From assembly GCF_013387485.1 (NCBI RefSeq), contig NZ_JABBXB010000001.1, positions 904,649 to 968,648 on the forward strand: DNA of 64,000 bases, given 5' to 3'. Positions 52,103 through 61,066 of the stretch are shown piece after piece (positions within the stretch are counted from its first letter, which is position 1; each line of letters begins with the position of its first letter). The translations under genes were made by a program, and so were the position numbers. The DNA is from Stenotrophomonas sp. SAM-B. GTDB lineage: Bacteria > Pseudomonadota > Gammaproteobacteria > Xanthomonadales > Xanthomonadaceae. The notes beneath the pieces were generated by a model. It saw only the letters and a program-made list of their open reading frames with translations, made no database searches and had not been told where the DNA came from.

Positions 52103-54256
52103 GTGAACCGCGCTTCTGCCCCCGGCCTGGATGCCTTGTTGAACCGACCCTCGGTGGCTTCGCTGCCGGCTGAACTGCGCGAAGCGTTGCTGCAGCGCTG
52201 GCAACAGCCCGAGGCCGATCTGGACATGCGGGCGGGCTGGTCGGTGCTGGCCGACACCCTGGATGCGCTGTCGTTGCTGTCGGCCGACGAGTCGGCATTG
52301 CTGGCCACGCTGTTGTTCGATCTGCCCTGGCTGCGCGCCGGGCTGGATGCGTTGCCGGTCGGCGCGCTCAAGCCGGTGGTGGTCGGCCTGCTCGACGGCC
52401 TGGACGCCGCCGACCAGGTCTGGGCGCTGCACGCCGGGCGCGAGGCCGGGCGCAACAGCGAAGGCCTGCGTCGCCTGCTGCTGTCCATCATCCGCGATCT
52501 GCGCGTGGTGCCGATCCTGCTGGCCCGGCAGTTGGCCCGCATGCGCGGTGCTGATCGGCTGCCCGCGGAAGAGCGGCGCGCACTCGCCCAGCTCACCCGC
52601 GACATCCACGCGCCGCTGGCCAACCGGCTCGGCATCTGGCAGTTGAAGTGGGAGCTGGAAGACCTGGCGTTCCGCCACCTGGAGCCGGAAACCTACCGCC
52701 GCATCGCCCGCGAGGTCGACGAAACCCGGCTGGCCCGCGAGCGGTATGTCGAGGGCGTCAAGAAAGCGCTGTCGCGTGAGCTGATGGCCCAGGGCATCCG
52801 CGCCGAGGTCAGCGGTCGCCCGAAGCACATCTACAGCATCTGGCGGAAGATGCAGAAGAAACGGCTGGCTTTCGAGCAGCTTTACGACATCCGCGCCGTG
52901 CGCGTGATGGTCGACGACGTGGCCGCCTGCTACGCCGCGCTGGGCGTGGTGCATGCCCTGTGGGCCCCGGTGCCGAGCGAGTTCGACGATTACATCGCCC
53001 GCCCCAAGGCCAACGACTACCGCTCGCTGCATACCGCCGTGGTCGGCCCGGAAGGGCGCACCATCGAAGTGCAGATCCGTACCCACGACATGCACGCGCA
53101 GGCCGAACTCGGCGTGGCCGCGCACTGGCGCTACAAGGAAGGCAGCAAGGGTGCGGAGAAGGCCTTCGATCGCAAGATCACCTGGATGCGCCAGCTGCTG
53201 GAGCACTCCCAGGAAGGGCATGGCGGCGAACTGGCCGGCGCGCTCGACGCCGAGCTGACCGAGGACCGGGTCTACGCGCTCAGCCCCAAGGACGAGGTGA
53301 TGGACCTGCCGCAGGGCGCCACGCCGCTGGATTTCGCCTACCACGTGCATACCATGGTCGGGCACCGCTGCCGTGGCGCAAAGGTCAATGGCCGCATCGT
53401 GCCGCTGACCTACCGCCTGCGCAGCGGCGACCGGGTCGAGATCCTGACCGGCAAGGAAGCCGATCCCCGGCGTGACTGGCTGCTGGCCTCCAGCGGTTTC
53501 CTGGCCAGCAACCGCTCGCGCGAGAAGGTGCGTGGCTGGTTCCACAAGCTGGATCGCGCGCGCAACGTGCTGGCCGGCCGCGAGCTGCTCGAGCGCGAAC
53601 TCAAGCGCCTCGGCCTGCAGCACGCGGATCTGGCCATCGCGGTGAAGAAGTTCCACGCCGACAGCGTCGATGATCTGTACATCCAGGTGGCGCTGGGCGA
53701 TACCGGCCCGAACCAGGTCAGCCGCACGCTGCTGGAAGCCGAGCGCGCCGCCAGCCAGCCGGCCGCGCCGGTCCTGCCACGCCCGACCGCGCGGCGCGAC
53801 AGCGTGCGCAGTGCGGACTTCACCGTCCAGGGCGTGGGCAACCTGCTGGTGCAGCTGGCGCGCTGCTGCCAGCCGGTGGCCGGTGAGCCGATCGTGGGCT
53901 ACCTCACGCGTGCGCGCGGCGTGACCGTGCACCGCACCGACTGCGCCGCGCTGGCGCGGCTGGCGGCCGCCAGTCCGCAGCGCATCCTGCCGGTGGAGTG
54001 GGGCCAGGCCGGCGGTGGCTACGAAGTGGACGTGGTGGTCGATGCGGTCGACCGGCGCTGGCTGCTCAAGGACATCACCAACCTGATCGCACAGGAAGAT
54101 GCGTATGTGCTGGACATCCACAGCGACAACGTCCGCAATAGCGGCCGCGCGCACCTGCGGCTGCGCTTGAAGGTCAGCGACTACGGGCAGCTCTCCACCC
54201 TGCTGGGCAAGCTCGATGCGTTGCCCGGCGTCAGCGAAGCCCGGCGTCTAGGCTGA
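52103..54256 (+). CDS. relA: (p)ppGpp synthetase RelA
   Basis: 717 residues from a GTG at 52103. The N-terminal HD-like domain lacks the HDxxED hydrolase signature, so synthesis only is expected. The synthetase domain shows RPKHIYSIWRKMQKK, PSEFDDYIA (EFDD near residue 293) and RTHDMHAQAELGVAAHW. A TGS domain and C-terminal Zn-finger/ACT regions (RCCQPVAGE) follow. RelA makes the stringent alarmone on stalled ribosomes. Confidence 0.95.
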   Translation: MNRASAPGLDALLNRPSVASLPAELREALLQRWQQPEADLDMRAGWSVLADTLDALSLLSADESALLATLLFDLPWLRAGLDALPVGALKPVVVGLLDGLDAADQVWALHAGREAGRNSEGLRRLLLSIIRDLRVVPILLARQLARMRGADRLPAEERRALAQLTRDIHAPLANRLGIWQLKWELEDLAFRHLEPETYRRIAREVDETRLARERYVEGVKKALSRELMAQGIRAEVSGRPKHIYSIWRKMQKKRLAFEQLYDIRAVRVMVDDVAACYAALGVVHALWAPVPSEFDDYIARPKANDYRSLHTAVVGPEGRTIEVQIRTHDMHAQAELGVAAHWRYKEGSKGAEKAFDRKITWMRQLLEHSQEGHGGELAGALDAELTEDRVYALSPKDEVMDLPQGATPLDFAYHVHTMVGHRCRGAKVNGRIVPLTYRLRSGDRVEILTGKEADPRRDWLLASSGFLASNRSREKVRGWFHKLDRARNVLAGRELLERELKRLGLQHADLAIAVKKFHADSVDDLYIQVALGDTGPNQVSRTLLEAERAASQPAAPVLPRPTARRDSVRSADFTVQGVGNLLVQLARCCQPVAGEPIVGYLTRARGVTVHRTDCAALARLAAASPQRILPVEWGQAGGGYEVDVVVDAVDRRWLLKDITNLIAQEDAYVLDIHSDNVRNSGRAHLRLRLKVSDYGQLSTLLGKLDALPGVSEARRLG

Positions 54257-54285
54257 GCTCACGTGCCCCACGCTAGGCTCGCGCC

Positions 54286-55848
54286 ATGAGCCGGGATGAT
54301 GACAGGCATGAGGCCGCCCACGAGGCGTTGCGACGCGTGCGCCGCGAGGGCCGCTGGTGGTGGGTGCAGGCGCGTCATGCCCGACGCATCTGGCGCTGGG
54401 CACTGCTGGTCGCGGTGCTGCTCTTCGTCGGCCTGGCATTGCTGCGCCGGCCGCTGGCCAACTGGTTCTGGAACGAGCCGCAGATCGAACAGCTGCTGGA
54501 CCAGGGCGATCGCGCGCTGGCCGCAGGCCGATTGAGTGCTGCCGATGGCAGCGGCGCACGCGAGTCATTCGAGGCGGCCCTGGCGCTGGACAACGATCGC
54601 CTGCAGGCGCGCAGCGGCCTGGCCCGCACCGGCCAGGCCGCCCTCCAGCAGGCCCGTGATGCACTGGAGCGTGGCGATGTGCCATCTGCAACGGCCGCGC
54701 TCGCGCTGGCGCGCGCGTTGCAGGTGCCGCAGCGCGATGCCGACGCGGTGGCGCAGCAGTTGCATGCACACGACCAGGCACGCGCGGGGATTGGTGCCTT
54801 GCTCGGCCGTGCCGAAGCGGCCCTGCAGGCGCAACGGCTCGATGGCAGCCCGGACAGCGCGTTGCCACTGTTCCAACAGGTGCTCACCCTTTCGCCCAAC
54901 CAGCTCCGCGCGCTGGAAGGGCGCGAGGATGCCCTCTCGGATCTGTTGCAGCAGGCACGCACCGCCGCCGAGCGCGGCGATGTCGCACGTGCGGCGGAGC
55001 TGGTGCGCAGTGCCCGGGAGTTCGATGCCGGGCATGTCGATCTGCCCGCCACCCAGGAGGCGGTGAACAATGCGCTGGAGCGCCGCCAGCGGGACGGCGA
55101 AGCCGCGGTGCGTCGGCAGAAGCTGGACGTCGCGGCGGAGGCCTTCGCCGCGGTGCTCTCGGCGTTGCCTGACGATCCTGCCGCGCGCCGTGGCCAGCTG
55201 CAGGTGGCCGATGCGCAACTGGCACGCGCGACGCGGCTGGCCGGCAACTTCCGCTTCGACGAGGCCGCGCAGGCCGTGCAGGCGGCTGAAGCACTGGGTG
55301 CGTCCACGCGCGCGCTGGAGGCGGCGCGGCATGCGATCGAGCAGGCCCGCCGTTCCCAGGCGGCACTGACGACGCCGGCGGTGCCGCGCGCGCAGCGCGA
55401 GCGCACGCTGCAGCGCCTGCTCGCACGCTTGGAGGAAGCGGAACGCGGCGGCCAGTTCCTCGAGCCGCCCGGACGCAGTGCCTATGACGCCCTGCGTGAA
55501 GCCCAAGGCGTGGCGCCGCAGGATCCGCGGGTGCGTGCCGCAGCCAAGCGTCTGCTGCCGGCAAGCCGGCAGTGCTTCGAGGATCGCCTGCGCGAGAACC
55601 GCGTGCTGGCTGCCGGCGCCTGCCTGGACGCCTGGCAGACGCTGTCGAACAACGAGGCAGGCCAGGCGGCCGCACGGCGTCGGCTGGCACAGCGCTGGCT
55701 GGCCATCGGCAGCGAGCGCCTCGGCTCGGGGGACATCGCCTTCGCGCAGCAGGCGCTGCTGCAGGCTCGCCGTTGGCAGCCGGACCTGCCCGAGCTGCCG
55801 GCGTTCGCCGAGCGCCTGCGCAGCGCCGGCGGTGGTGCCGGCAGTTAG
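54286..55848 (+). CDS. membrane-anchored TPR-like repeat protein
   Basis: 520 residues. A charged N-terminus, one membrane helix (about 37-57), then an all-helical Ala/Arg-rich periplasmic or cytoplasmic array with repeats such as QARDALERGDVPSATAALALA and ARTAAERGDVARAAELV, typical of TPR-like solenoids. Its stop overlaps the stop of the convergent glycosyltransferase by three bases. The function is unknown. Confidence 0.78.
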   Translation: MSRDDDRHEAAHEALRRVRREGRWWWVQARHARRIWRWALLVAVLLFVGLALLRRPLANWFWNEPQIEQLLDQGDRALAAGRLSAADGSGARESFEAALALDNDRLQARSGLARTGQAALQQARDALERGDVPSATAALALARALQVPQRDADAVAQQLHAHDQARAGIGALLGRAEAALQAQRLDGSPDSALPLFQQVLTLSPNQLRALEGREDALSDLLQQARTAAERGDVARAAELVRSAREFDAGHVDLPATQEAVNNALERRQRDGEAAVRRQKLDVAAEAFAAVLSALPDDPAARRGQLQVADAQLARATRLAGNFRFDEAAQAVQAAEALGASTRALEAARHAIEQARRSQAALTTPAVPRAQRERTLQRLLARLEEAERGGQFLEPPGRSAYDALREAQGVAPQDPRVRAAAKRLLPASRQCFEDRLRENRVLAAGACLDAWQTLSNNEAGQAAARRRLAQRWLAIGSERLGSGDIAFAQQALLQARRWQPDLPELPAFAERLRSAGGGAGS

Positions 55849-57944
55849 TCCCCGAACACCCGCTGCACGGTGGCGCGCGCGGCATCGAGCGAGAAGTGGT
55901 CCACGATGTTCTGCAGACCGGCGGTCGAAAGCCGGCGCCACAGCGCCTCGTCCTGGTATAGCCGGACCACGGCCTGGGCGAACGCCTCGGCATCATCGGC
56001 GACCAGCACATCCTCGCCATCGCGCAGGTGCATGCCTTCCACGCCGCAGGTCGTGGCGACCACCGGCTGGCCATGCGCCATGCTCAGGTTGACCTTGCCT
56101 TTGACCCCGGCGCCGAAGCGCAGCGGCGCGACCGCGATGCGGACGCCGTCCATGTACGGCACCACGTCCGGCACGAAGCCATGGATCTCCACGCCCGGCT
56201 GGGTCGCCGCGAGTTCGCGCAGCGTGTCCGGCACCGCCGCGCCGATGCAGTGGAAACGGATGTCGGGCAGCTGTGCGCGGATCCGCGCGAACACGTCGCC
56301 GATGAACCACTGCATCGCATCCAGGTTCGGCGGATGGCGGAAACCGCCGACGAACACCAGGTCGCGCCGCTCGGCCCAGTCCGGGCCCGCCCCGGCCACT
56401 TCATGCAGGTTGGAAATCAGTTCGACCGTGGCGGTCGGTGCATCGATACGCAGTTGTTCGCGCTCGGCCGCGCTGACCAGCACGGTCACATCCACCTGTT
56501 CCATCACCGCCAGCTCGCGCGCACGGGTGCGCTCGGCGTTGCGCAGCAGGCCGGCGTCGCCGGCGATCTCGGCCCCGCGTCGCTCGCGCAGGTAATGCAG
56601 GTCGACCGTGTCGAACACGGTGCGGGCCTGCGGCGCGAAGCTGCGCAGCAGCGGCAGGCACTCGTGGGCGACGTGGTAGCGCACCATCATCGCCACGTCG
56701 AAGCGGGCACCGTTGGCGCGCAGCCACGGCGCCACGCCGACCAGGTACGGCGCGTACCAGACCTCCACGCCGAGCGCCTGCAGCGCCTCGGTCGCCGCGC
56801 CGCCATGCTCGCGCCGGGTCGGCACGAACACCACGTGGATGCCGTCGTCGAGCAGCATCCGGATCAGGTTGTACTGGCGCAGCGAGGCCGAATCGCGGTC
56901 CGGCTGCGGCACTTCCTCATCCAGTATCAGGACCTGTCGCTGGGCGCGGTGCAGCAGCGCCGGCGAGGGCACGCTGCCCACCGCGGGCTGCGCCTGCAGT
57001 GCCTCGGCCCATTTCGCCGCGAACACGCTGCGGTTGCGGACCTGGTACGCCTTGATTCCGCTACCGGTATCGGTGCCGTTGCTGGTGCCTTCGTCATGCA
57101 CCACGCGGCTGGCCGGCTGCACCAGCACGCGGTGGCCACTGGCGCGGACCGCGAACGCCAGGTCGGTATCTTCGTAGTAGGCCGGCTTGTAGCGCAGATC
57201 GAAGCCGCCGAGTTGGTCCCACAGGGCGCGCGGGATCATCAGTGCCGCGCCGGAGCAGTAGTCGGCATCGCGCAGCGCGCTGTAGCGGGGATCCTCGGGC
57301 GACTCGAAGCGGCCATAGCTCCAGCCGCTGCCATCCTGGAAGATCACCCCGCCCGATTCCTGCAGGCGGCCGTCGGGATAGAGCAGCTGTGCGCCGACCA
57401 GGCCTGCGCGCGGCACCCGTGCGAAGGTGGCGAGCTGGGCGTCGAGCCAGCCCGGTTGCGGCACGGTGTCGTTGTTGAGCAGCACCACGTACTGGCCGCG
57501 CGAGCGCGCGACGCCGTCGTTGCAGGCCTCGATGAAGCCGCCGTTGGCCGCCCGCACCTCATAGCGCAGGCCGCCGATCCGCGGCATCCAGGTCGTGGTC
57601 TCGTCGCTGCTGCCGTCATCCACCACCAGGATCTCGCAGTGGACCTGCGGCGGATGCGCGGCCAGCGCCCGCAGGCAGGCGAGGGTGTGCGCGGCGTGGT
57701 TGTAGACCGGAATCACGATGCTGACCACCGGGCGTTCGCTGGTCGGGACCGTGAAGGGCTCGAACGGCGTCGCCGCGGGCAGGTACAGCGGCGCGCCGCG
57801 CGGGGCCGGCACGGCCTGGGTGTGGACCCGGATCCGCTGCCAGGTAGCGCGCCAGCCCCGGGTGCGCAGGCTGGCCAGACTGCGACGGAACAGGCCGAGC
57901 ATGCGGTTCAGGAAATAGCGAGCATCGGCCAAGGACATCGACAT
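55845..57944 (-). CDS. bifunctional glycosyltransferase, GT2 plus GT4
   Basis: 699 residues from the ATG at 57944 (another at 57938). The N-half is a GT2 domain: PVVSIVIPVYNHA, VVDDGSSDETT, LLNND (DxD-like), YYEDTDLAF. The C-half is a GT4 domain with FVGGFRHPPNLDA, VAPLRFGAGVKGKV and MAHGQPVVAT. Such fusions build surface polysaccharide or glycosylated appendages. No glycan locus surrounds it. Confidence 0.87.
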   Translation of the reverse strand: MSMSLADARYFLNRMLGLFRRSLASLRTRGWRATWQRIRVHTQAVPAPRGAPLYLPAATPFEPFTVPTSERPVVSIVIPVYNHAAHTLACLRALAAHPPQVHCEILVVDDGSSDETTTWMPRIGGLRYEVRAANGGFIEACNDGVARSRGQYVVLLNNDTVPQPGWLDAQLATFARVPRAGLVGAQLLYPDGRLQESGGVIFQDGSGWSYGRFESPEDPRYSALRDADYCSGAALMIPRALWDQLGGFDLRYKPAYYEDTDLAFAVRASGHRVLVQPASRVVHDEGTSNGTDTGSGIKAYQVRNRSVFAAKWAEALQAQPAVGSVPSPALLHRAQRQVLILDEEVPQPDRDSASLRQYNLIRMLLDDGIHVVFVPTRREHGGAATEALQALGVEVWYAPYLVGVAPWLRANGARFDVAMMVRYHVAHECLPLLRSFAPQARTVFDTVDLHYLRERRGAEIAGDAGLLRNAERTRARELAVMEQVDVTVLVSAAEREQLRIDAPTATVELISNLHEVAGAGPDWAERRDLVFVGGFRHPPNLDAMQWFIGDVFARIRAQLPDIRFHCIGAAVPDTLRELAATQPGVEIHGFVPDVVPYMDGVRIAVAPLRFGAGVKGKVNLSMAHGQPVVATTCGVEGMHLRDGEDVLVADDAEAFAQAVVRLYQDEALWRRLSTAGLQNIVDHFSLDAARATVQRVFGD

Positions 57945-58040
57945 CCCGTTGCAACTCCAGCTTAAGCGGGGGAACCCGGGAGAACGCGCCGCTCGCGGTG
58001 GCTGCGTTAGACTCGCCGGAATCCATATTCTCGCATCCCC

Positions 58041-60482
58041 GTGCCCCGACGCTACGATTCCGACGACATCGACGAGTTCGAAGACGACACCGAAAGCCGC
58101 GGCCCGCTGTGGCGGCGCCGGCTGATCACCTGGAGCATGGCGGCTGTCGCGCTGGGGCTGGGCTTCCTGATCCCCTATACGGTGTACCTGAACCAACAGG
58201 TCACCCAGCGCTTCGGCGAGCTGCGCTGGCAGATTCCCACGCGTGTCTATGCGCGCCCGCTGCCGCTGGCGCCCGGCGTGGCGATGGATGCGGCCACGCT
58301 CAAGACCGAGCTGGCGGCATCGGCGTACCGCGATGACGGGATCGGTAAATCACCGGCCACGTATTCGCAGGAAGGCGGCCGCTTTGTCATCTCCAGCCGC
58401 GGTTATAACGACGTCGACGGCCGGGTCGCCCCGCGCCGGGTCGAGCTGAGCCTGTCCGGCGGGTCGATCGCTTCGCTGCGCGACCCCGACAGCCGCAAGG
58501 CGCTGAAGGCCGCGCGCCTGGATCCGGCCCGGATTGCCACGCTGTACGGCCAGAAGCAGGAAGAGCGTCGGCTGGTCCGGATCGAAGAGACCCCCGAACT
58601 GCTGGTCACCGGCCTGCAGGCGGTGGAGGACAAGGACTTCAACCGCCATCACGGCATCGATCTGAGCGGCATCGCCCGCGCGATCTGGGTGACCGTGCGC
58701 TCCGGTGGCCAGAGCCGCCAGGGTGCCTCGACCCTGACCCAGCAGCTGGCCCGCAGCGGCCTGCTCGGGATCGGCAAAGAGCAGACCGTCACCCGCAAGT
58801 TCAACGAGGTGCTGTACGCGCTGATCATGGAGGCGCGCTACGACAAGCGCACCATCCTGGAGGCCTACCTCAACCAGGTCTATCTGGGTCAGCGCGGCAG
58901 CCAGGCGATCCACGGCATGTCCTCGGGCGCGGAGTTCTGGTTCGGCCGCGACCTGGCCTCGCTCAATACCGAACACGTCGCGCTGCTGATCGGCCTGGTC
59001 AAGGGCCCGTCCTATTACGACCCGCGCCGCAACCCCGAACGCGCGCTGGACCGGCGCAACTTCGTGCTGGGCAAGCTGCGCGAAGCCAACCTGATCGACG
59101 ACGCCGAGTACAAGCGTGCGGTCGATGCGCCGCTGGGCGTGCCCAAGACGCCGGGCCTGATCGCGGCCAACCGCTTCCCCGCATACGTGGATCTGGTCCG
59201 TCGCCAGCTTGGCCACGATTACCCCGAGTCGGTGCTGCAGGGCGCGGGCCTGAGCGTCATGACCGGCATGGCGCCGTCGGCGCAGGCGTATGCCGAAGGC
59301 GCGGTCACCAAGACCATCAAATCGCTGGAGAGCAAGCGTCGTCCCGCACTGCAGGCCGGCCTGGTGCTGACCGACGTGCACAACGGCGACGTGCTGGCCG
59401 TGGTCGGCAGCCGCGATGTCTCCGAACCCGGTTTCAACCGCGCCATCGAGGCCCAGCGTCCGGTCGGTTCGCTGCTCAAGCCGTTCGTGTACCTGCTGGC
59501 GCTGGCGCAGCCGGACCGTTATTCGCTGTCCAGCTGGGTCGACGATTCACCGGTGACGGTGCAGCTGAGCCGCGGCAAGCAGTGGTCGCCCGGCAATGCG
59601 GACAACCGCAGCCACGGCACCGTCCGCCTGATCGATGCGCTGGCCCACTCCTACAACCAGGCCACGGTACGGGTCGGGATGCAGGTCGGCCCGGAGCGGG
59701 TCACGCAGTTGATCCATGTCCTTGCCGGTCTCAAGGCCGATCCCAATCCGGCGGTGATCCTGGGCTCCACGGACCAGAGCCCTTACGCCATGGCCCAGCT
59801 GTACCAGTTCCTGGCCTCCGGCGGTGAAATCCAGCCGCTGCATGCGGTGCGCGGCGTGCTCGACCCGCAGGGCAAGCTGATGAAGCGCTATGACAAGACG
59901 CCCGCGCCGGCCCAGGAAGGCGACTCGATCGCCGCCAACCTGATCAGCATCGGCCTGCAGCAGGTCGTGGCCAGCGGTACCGCGCAGCGCCTCAATGCCG
60001 ACGGTCTGGGCCGCCTGCAGCCGGCCGGCAAGACCGGCACCACCAATGACGGCCGCGACAGCTGGTACGCCGGCTACACCGGTGACCATCTGGCGGTGAT
60101 CTGGATGGGCAACGACCAGAACGAACAGGCGGGGCTGTATGGCGCCACCGGCTCGATGCGGGTCTGGTCGGGCATCTTCCAGCGCCTGCCGAGCTCGCCG
60201 CTGAAGGTGAGCAACAAGGGCCTGGATTGGCAGTACGTGGAAGCCAGCGGCACGGCCACCACCGATGAAAGCTGCCCGGGCGCGCGTCGCTTCCCGTTCG
60301 TGGTCGGCTATACCCCGGCCTACGTGCCGTGCACCGCGCCGAGCGCGTTGCCGGAAGGCGAGGGCGGCGAACAGAGTGAGGGCGGTGGCTGGCGCAGCTG
60401 GTTCGGCCTGGAGAAAAAGCCCGAGCCCGCCCCCGAACCGGCGCAGAATGCACCGGCCGCCACCCCCGCGCGTCAACCCTGA
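58041..60482 (+). CDS. mrcB: penicillin-binding protein 1B
   Basis: 813 residues from a GTG at 58041. A cytoplasmic acidic tail, one membrane anchor (about 30-50), a UB2H-like region (AYRDDG... GRFVISSRGYN), GT51 domain with catalytic Glu196 (QAVEDKDFNRHHG) and GASTLTQQLARS, then the transpeptidase with SLLK (Ser about 476), SYNQ and KTGTT (about 663). It polymerises and crosslinks peptidoglycan. TAGACT near 58007 may be its -10. Confidence 0.95.
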   Translation: MPRRYDSDDIDEFEDDTESRGPLWRRRLITWSMAAVALGLGFLIPYTVYLNQQVTQRFGELRWQIPTRVYARPLPLAPGVAMDAATLKTELAASAYRDDGIGKSPATYSQEGGRFVISSRGYNDVDGRVAPRRVELSLSGGSIASLRDPDSRKALKAARLDPARIATLYGQKQEERRLVRIEETPELLVTGLQAVEDKDFNRHHGIDLSGIARAIWVTVRSGGQSRQGASTLTQQLARSGLLGIGKEQTVTRKFNEVLYALIMEARYDKRTILEAYLNQVYLGQRGSQAIHGMSSGAEFWFGRDLASLNTEHVALLIGLVKGPSYYDPRRNPERALDRRNFVLGKLREANLIDDAEYKRAVDAPLGVPKTPGLIAANRFPAYVDLVRRQLGHDYPESVLQGAGLSVMTGMAPSAQAYAEGAVTKTIKSLESKRRPALQAGLVLTDVHNGDVLAVVGSRDVSEPGFNRAIEAQRPVGSLLKPFVYLLALAQPDRYSLSSWVDDSPVTVQLSRGKQWSPGNADNRSHGTVRLIDALAHSYNQATVRVGMQVGPERVTQLIHVLAGLKADPNPAVILGSTDQSPYAMAQLYQFLASGGEIQPLHAVRGVLDPQGKLMKRYDKTPAPAQEGDSIAANLISIGLQQVVASGTAQRLNADGLGRLQPAGKTGTTNDGRDSWYAGYTGDHLAVIWMGNDQNEQAGLYGATGSMRVWSGIFQRLPSSPLKVSNKGLDWQYVEASGTATTDESCPGARRFPFVVGYTPAYVPCTAPSALPEGEGGEQSEGGGWRSWFGLEKKPEPAPEPAQNAPAATPARQP

Positions 60483-60497
60483 TCGAGGCCTGCCTGC

Positions 60498-61025
60498 ATG
60501 ACCACCCGATTCCTGATCCGTTCCGCTTCGCTCGCCACGCTGTGCCTGGCCCTTGCTGCCTGCGTTACGCCGCCACCGGTCGTGAAGGCCCCGGTCGACA
60601 CCACCACGCCGGCCCAGCGTCTGGCCGCCGTGGATGCCGCCGCTGGCAATGACGACAAGGAACTGGCCGTGCAGCCGCTGCGCGACAGCGAAGTGGAGGA
60701 TCTGCGCCAGGCCGCGCATGCCCGCCGCCAGGCCAACGATCTGGCCGGCGCCGCGGTCGCGCTGGACCAGGCGCTGGCGATCATGGCCTCGGATCCGTCG
60801 GTGCTGCAGGATCGCGCCGAGATCGCGCTGCTGCAGGGCGACTGGGCGGCAGCGGAAACGTTCGCGCGCAAGTCCATCGAACTGGGCTCGAAGACCGGCC
60901 CGCTGTGCCGTCGCCATTGGGCGACCATCGAGCAGTCGCGTCTGGCCCGTGGTGAAAAGGAAAACGCGGCGTCGGCGCATGCCCAGCTGGAAGGCTGCAC
61001 GGTGCCGGGGATCATGCGGTATTGA
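60498..61025 (+). CDS. TPR lipoprotein, probable LpoP-type PBP1B activator
   Basis: 175 residues, lipobox LAAC (Cys22), Pro-rich linker and a TPR domain (AAHARRQANDLAGAAVALDQAL, DRAEIALLQGDWAAAETFARKSIEL). It starts 15 bp after the mrcB stop. In Pseudomonas the TPR lipoprotein LpoP, encoded next to PBP1B, activates it in place of LpoB; position and architecture match. Function inferred. Confidence 0.8.
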   Translation: MTTRFLIRSASLATLCLALAACVTPPPVVKAPVDTTTPAQRLAAVDAAAGNDDKELAVQPLRDSEVEDLRQAAHARRQANDLAGAAVALDQALAIMASDPSVLQDRAEIALLQGDWAAAETFARKSIELGSKTGPLCRRHWATIEQSRLARGEKENAASAHAQLEGCTVPGIMRY

Positions 61026-61026
61026 G

Positions 61027-61057
61027 GTAGCGCCGCCCGGCCAACGGCCGGCACTAC
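61027..61057. repeat. SMAG REP palindrome
   Basis: GTAG-start hairpin with imperfect GCCGGCC-type stem ending CACTAC, between the lipoprotein gene and yoaA, nine bases before the yoaA start codon, so it overlaps its likely ribosome site. Confidence 0.8.
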
Positions 61058-61066
61058 ACTGTCGTC

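Noticed and set aside
51971..54154. Upstream extension of the 51458-51970 gene, an open frame of ~900 codons
   Set aside because: It is antisense to relA; the signal peptide at 51970 marks the real start.
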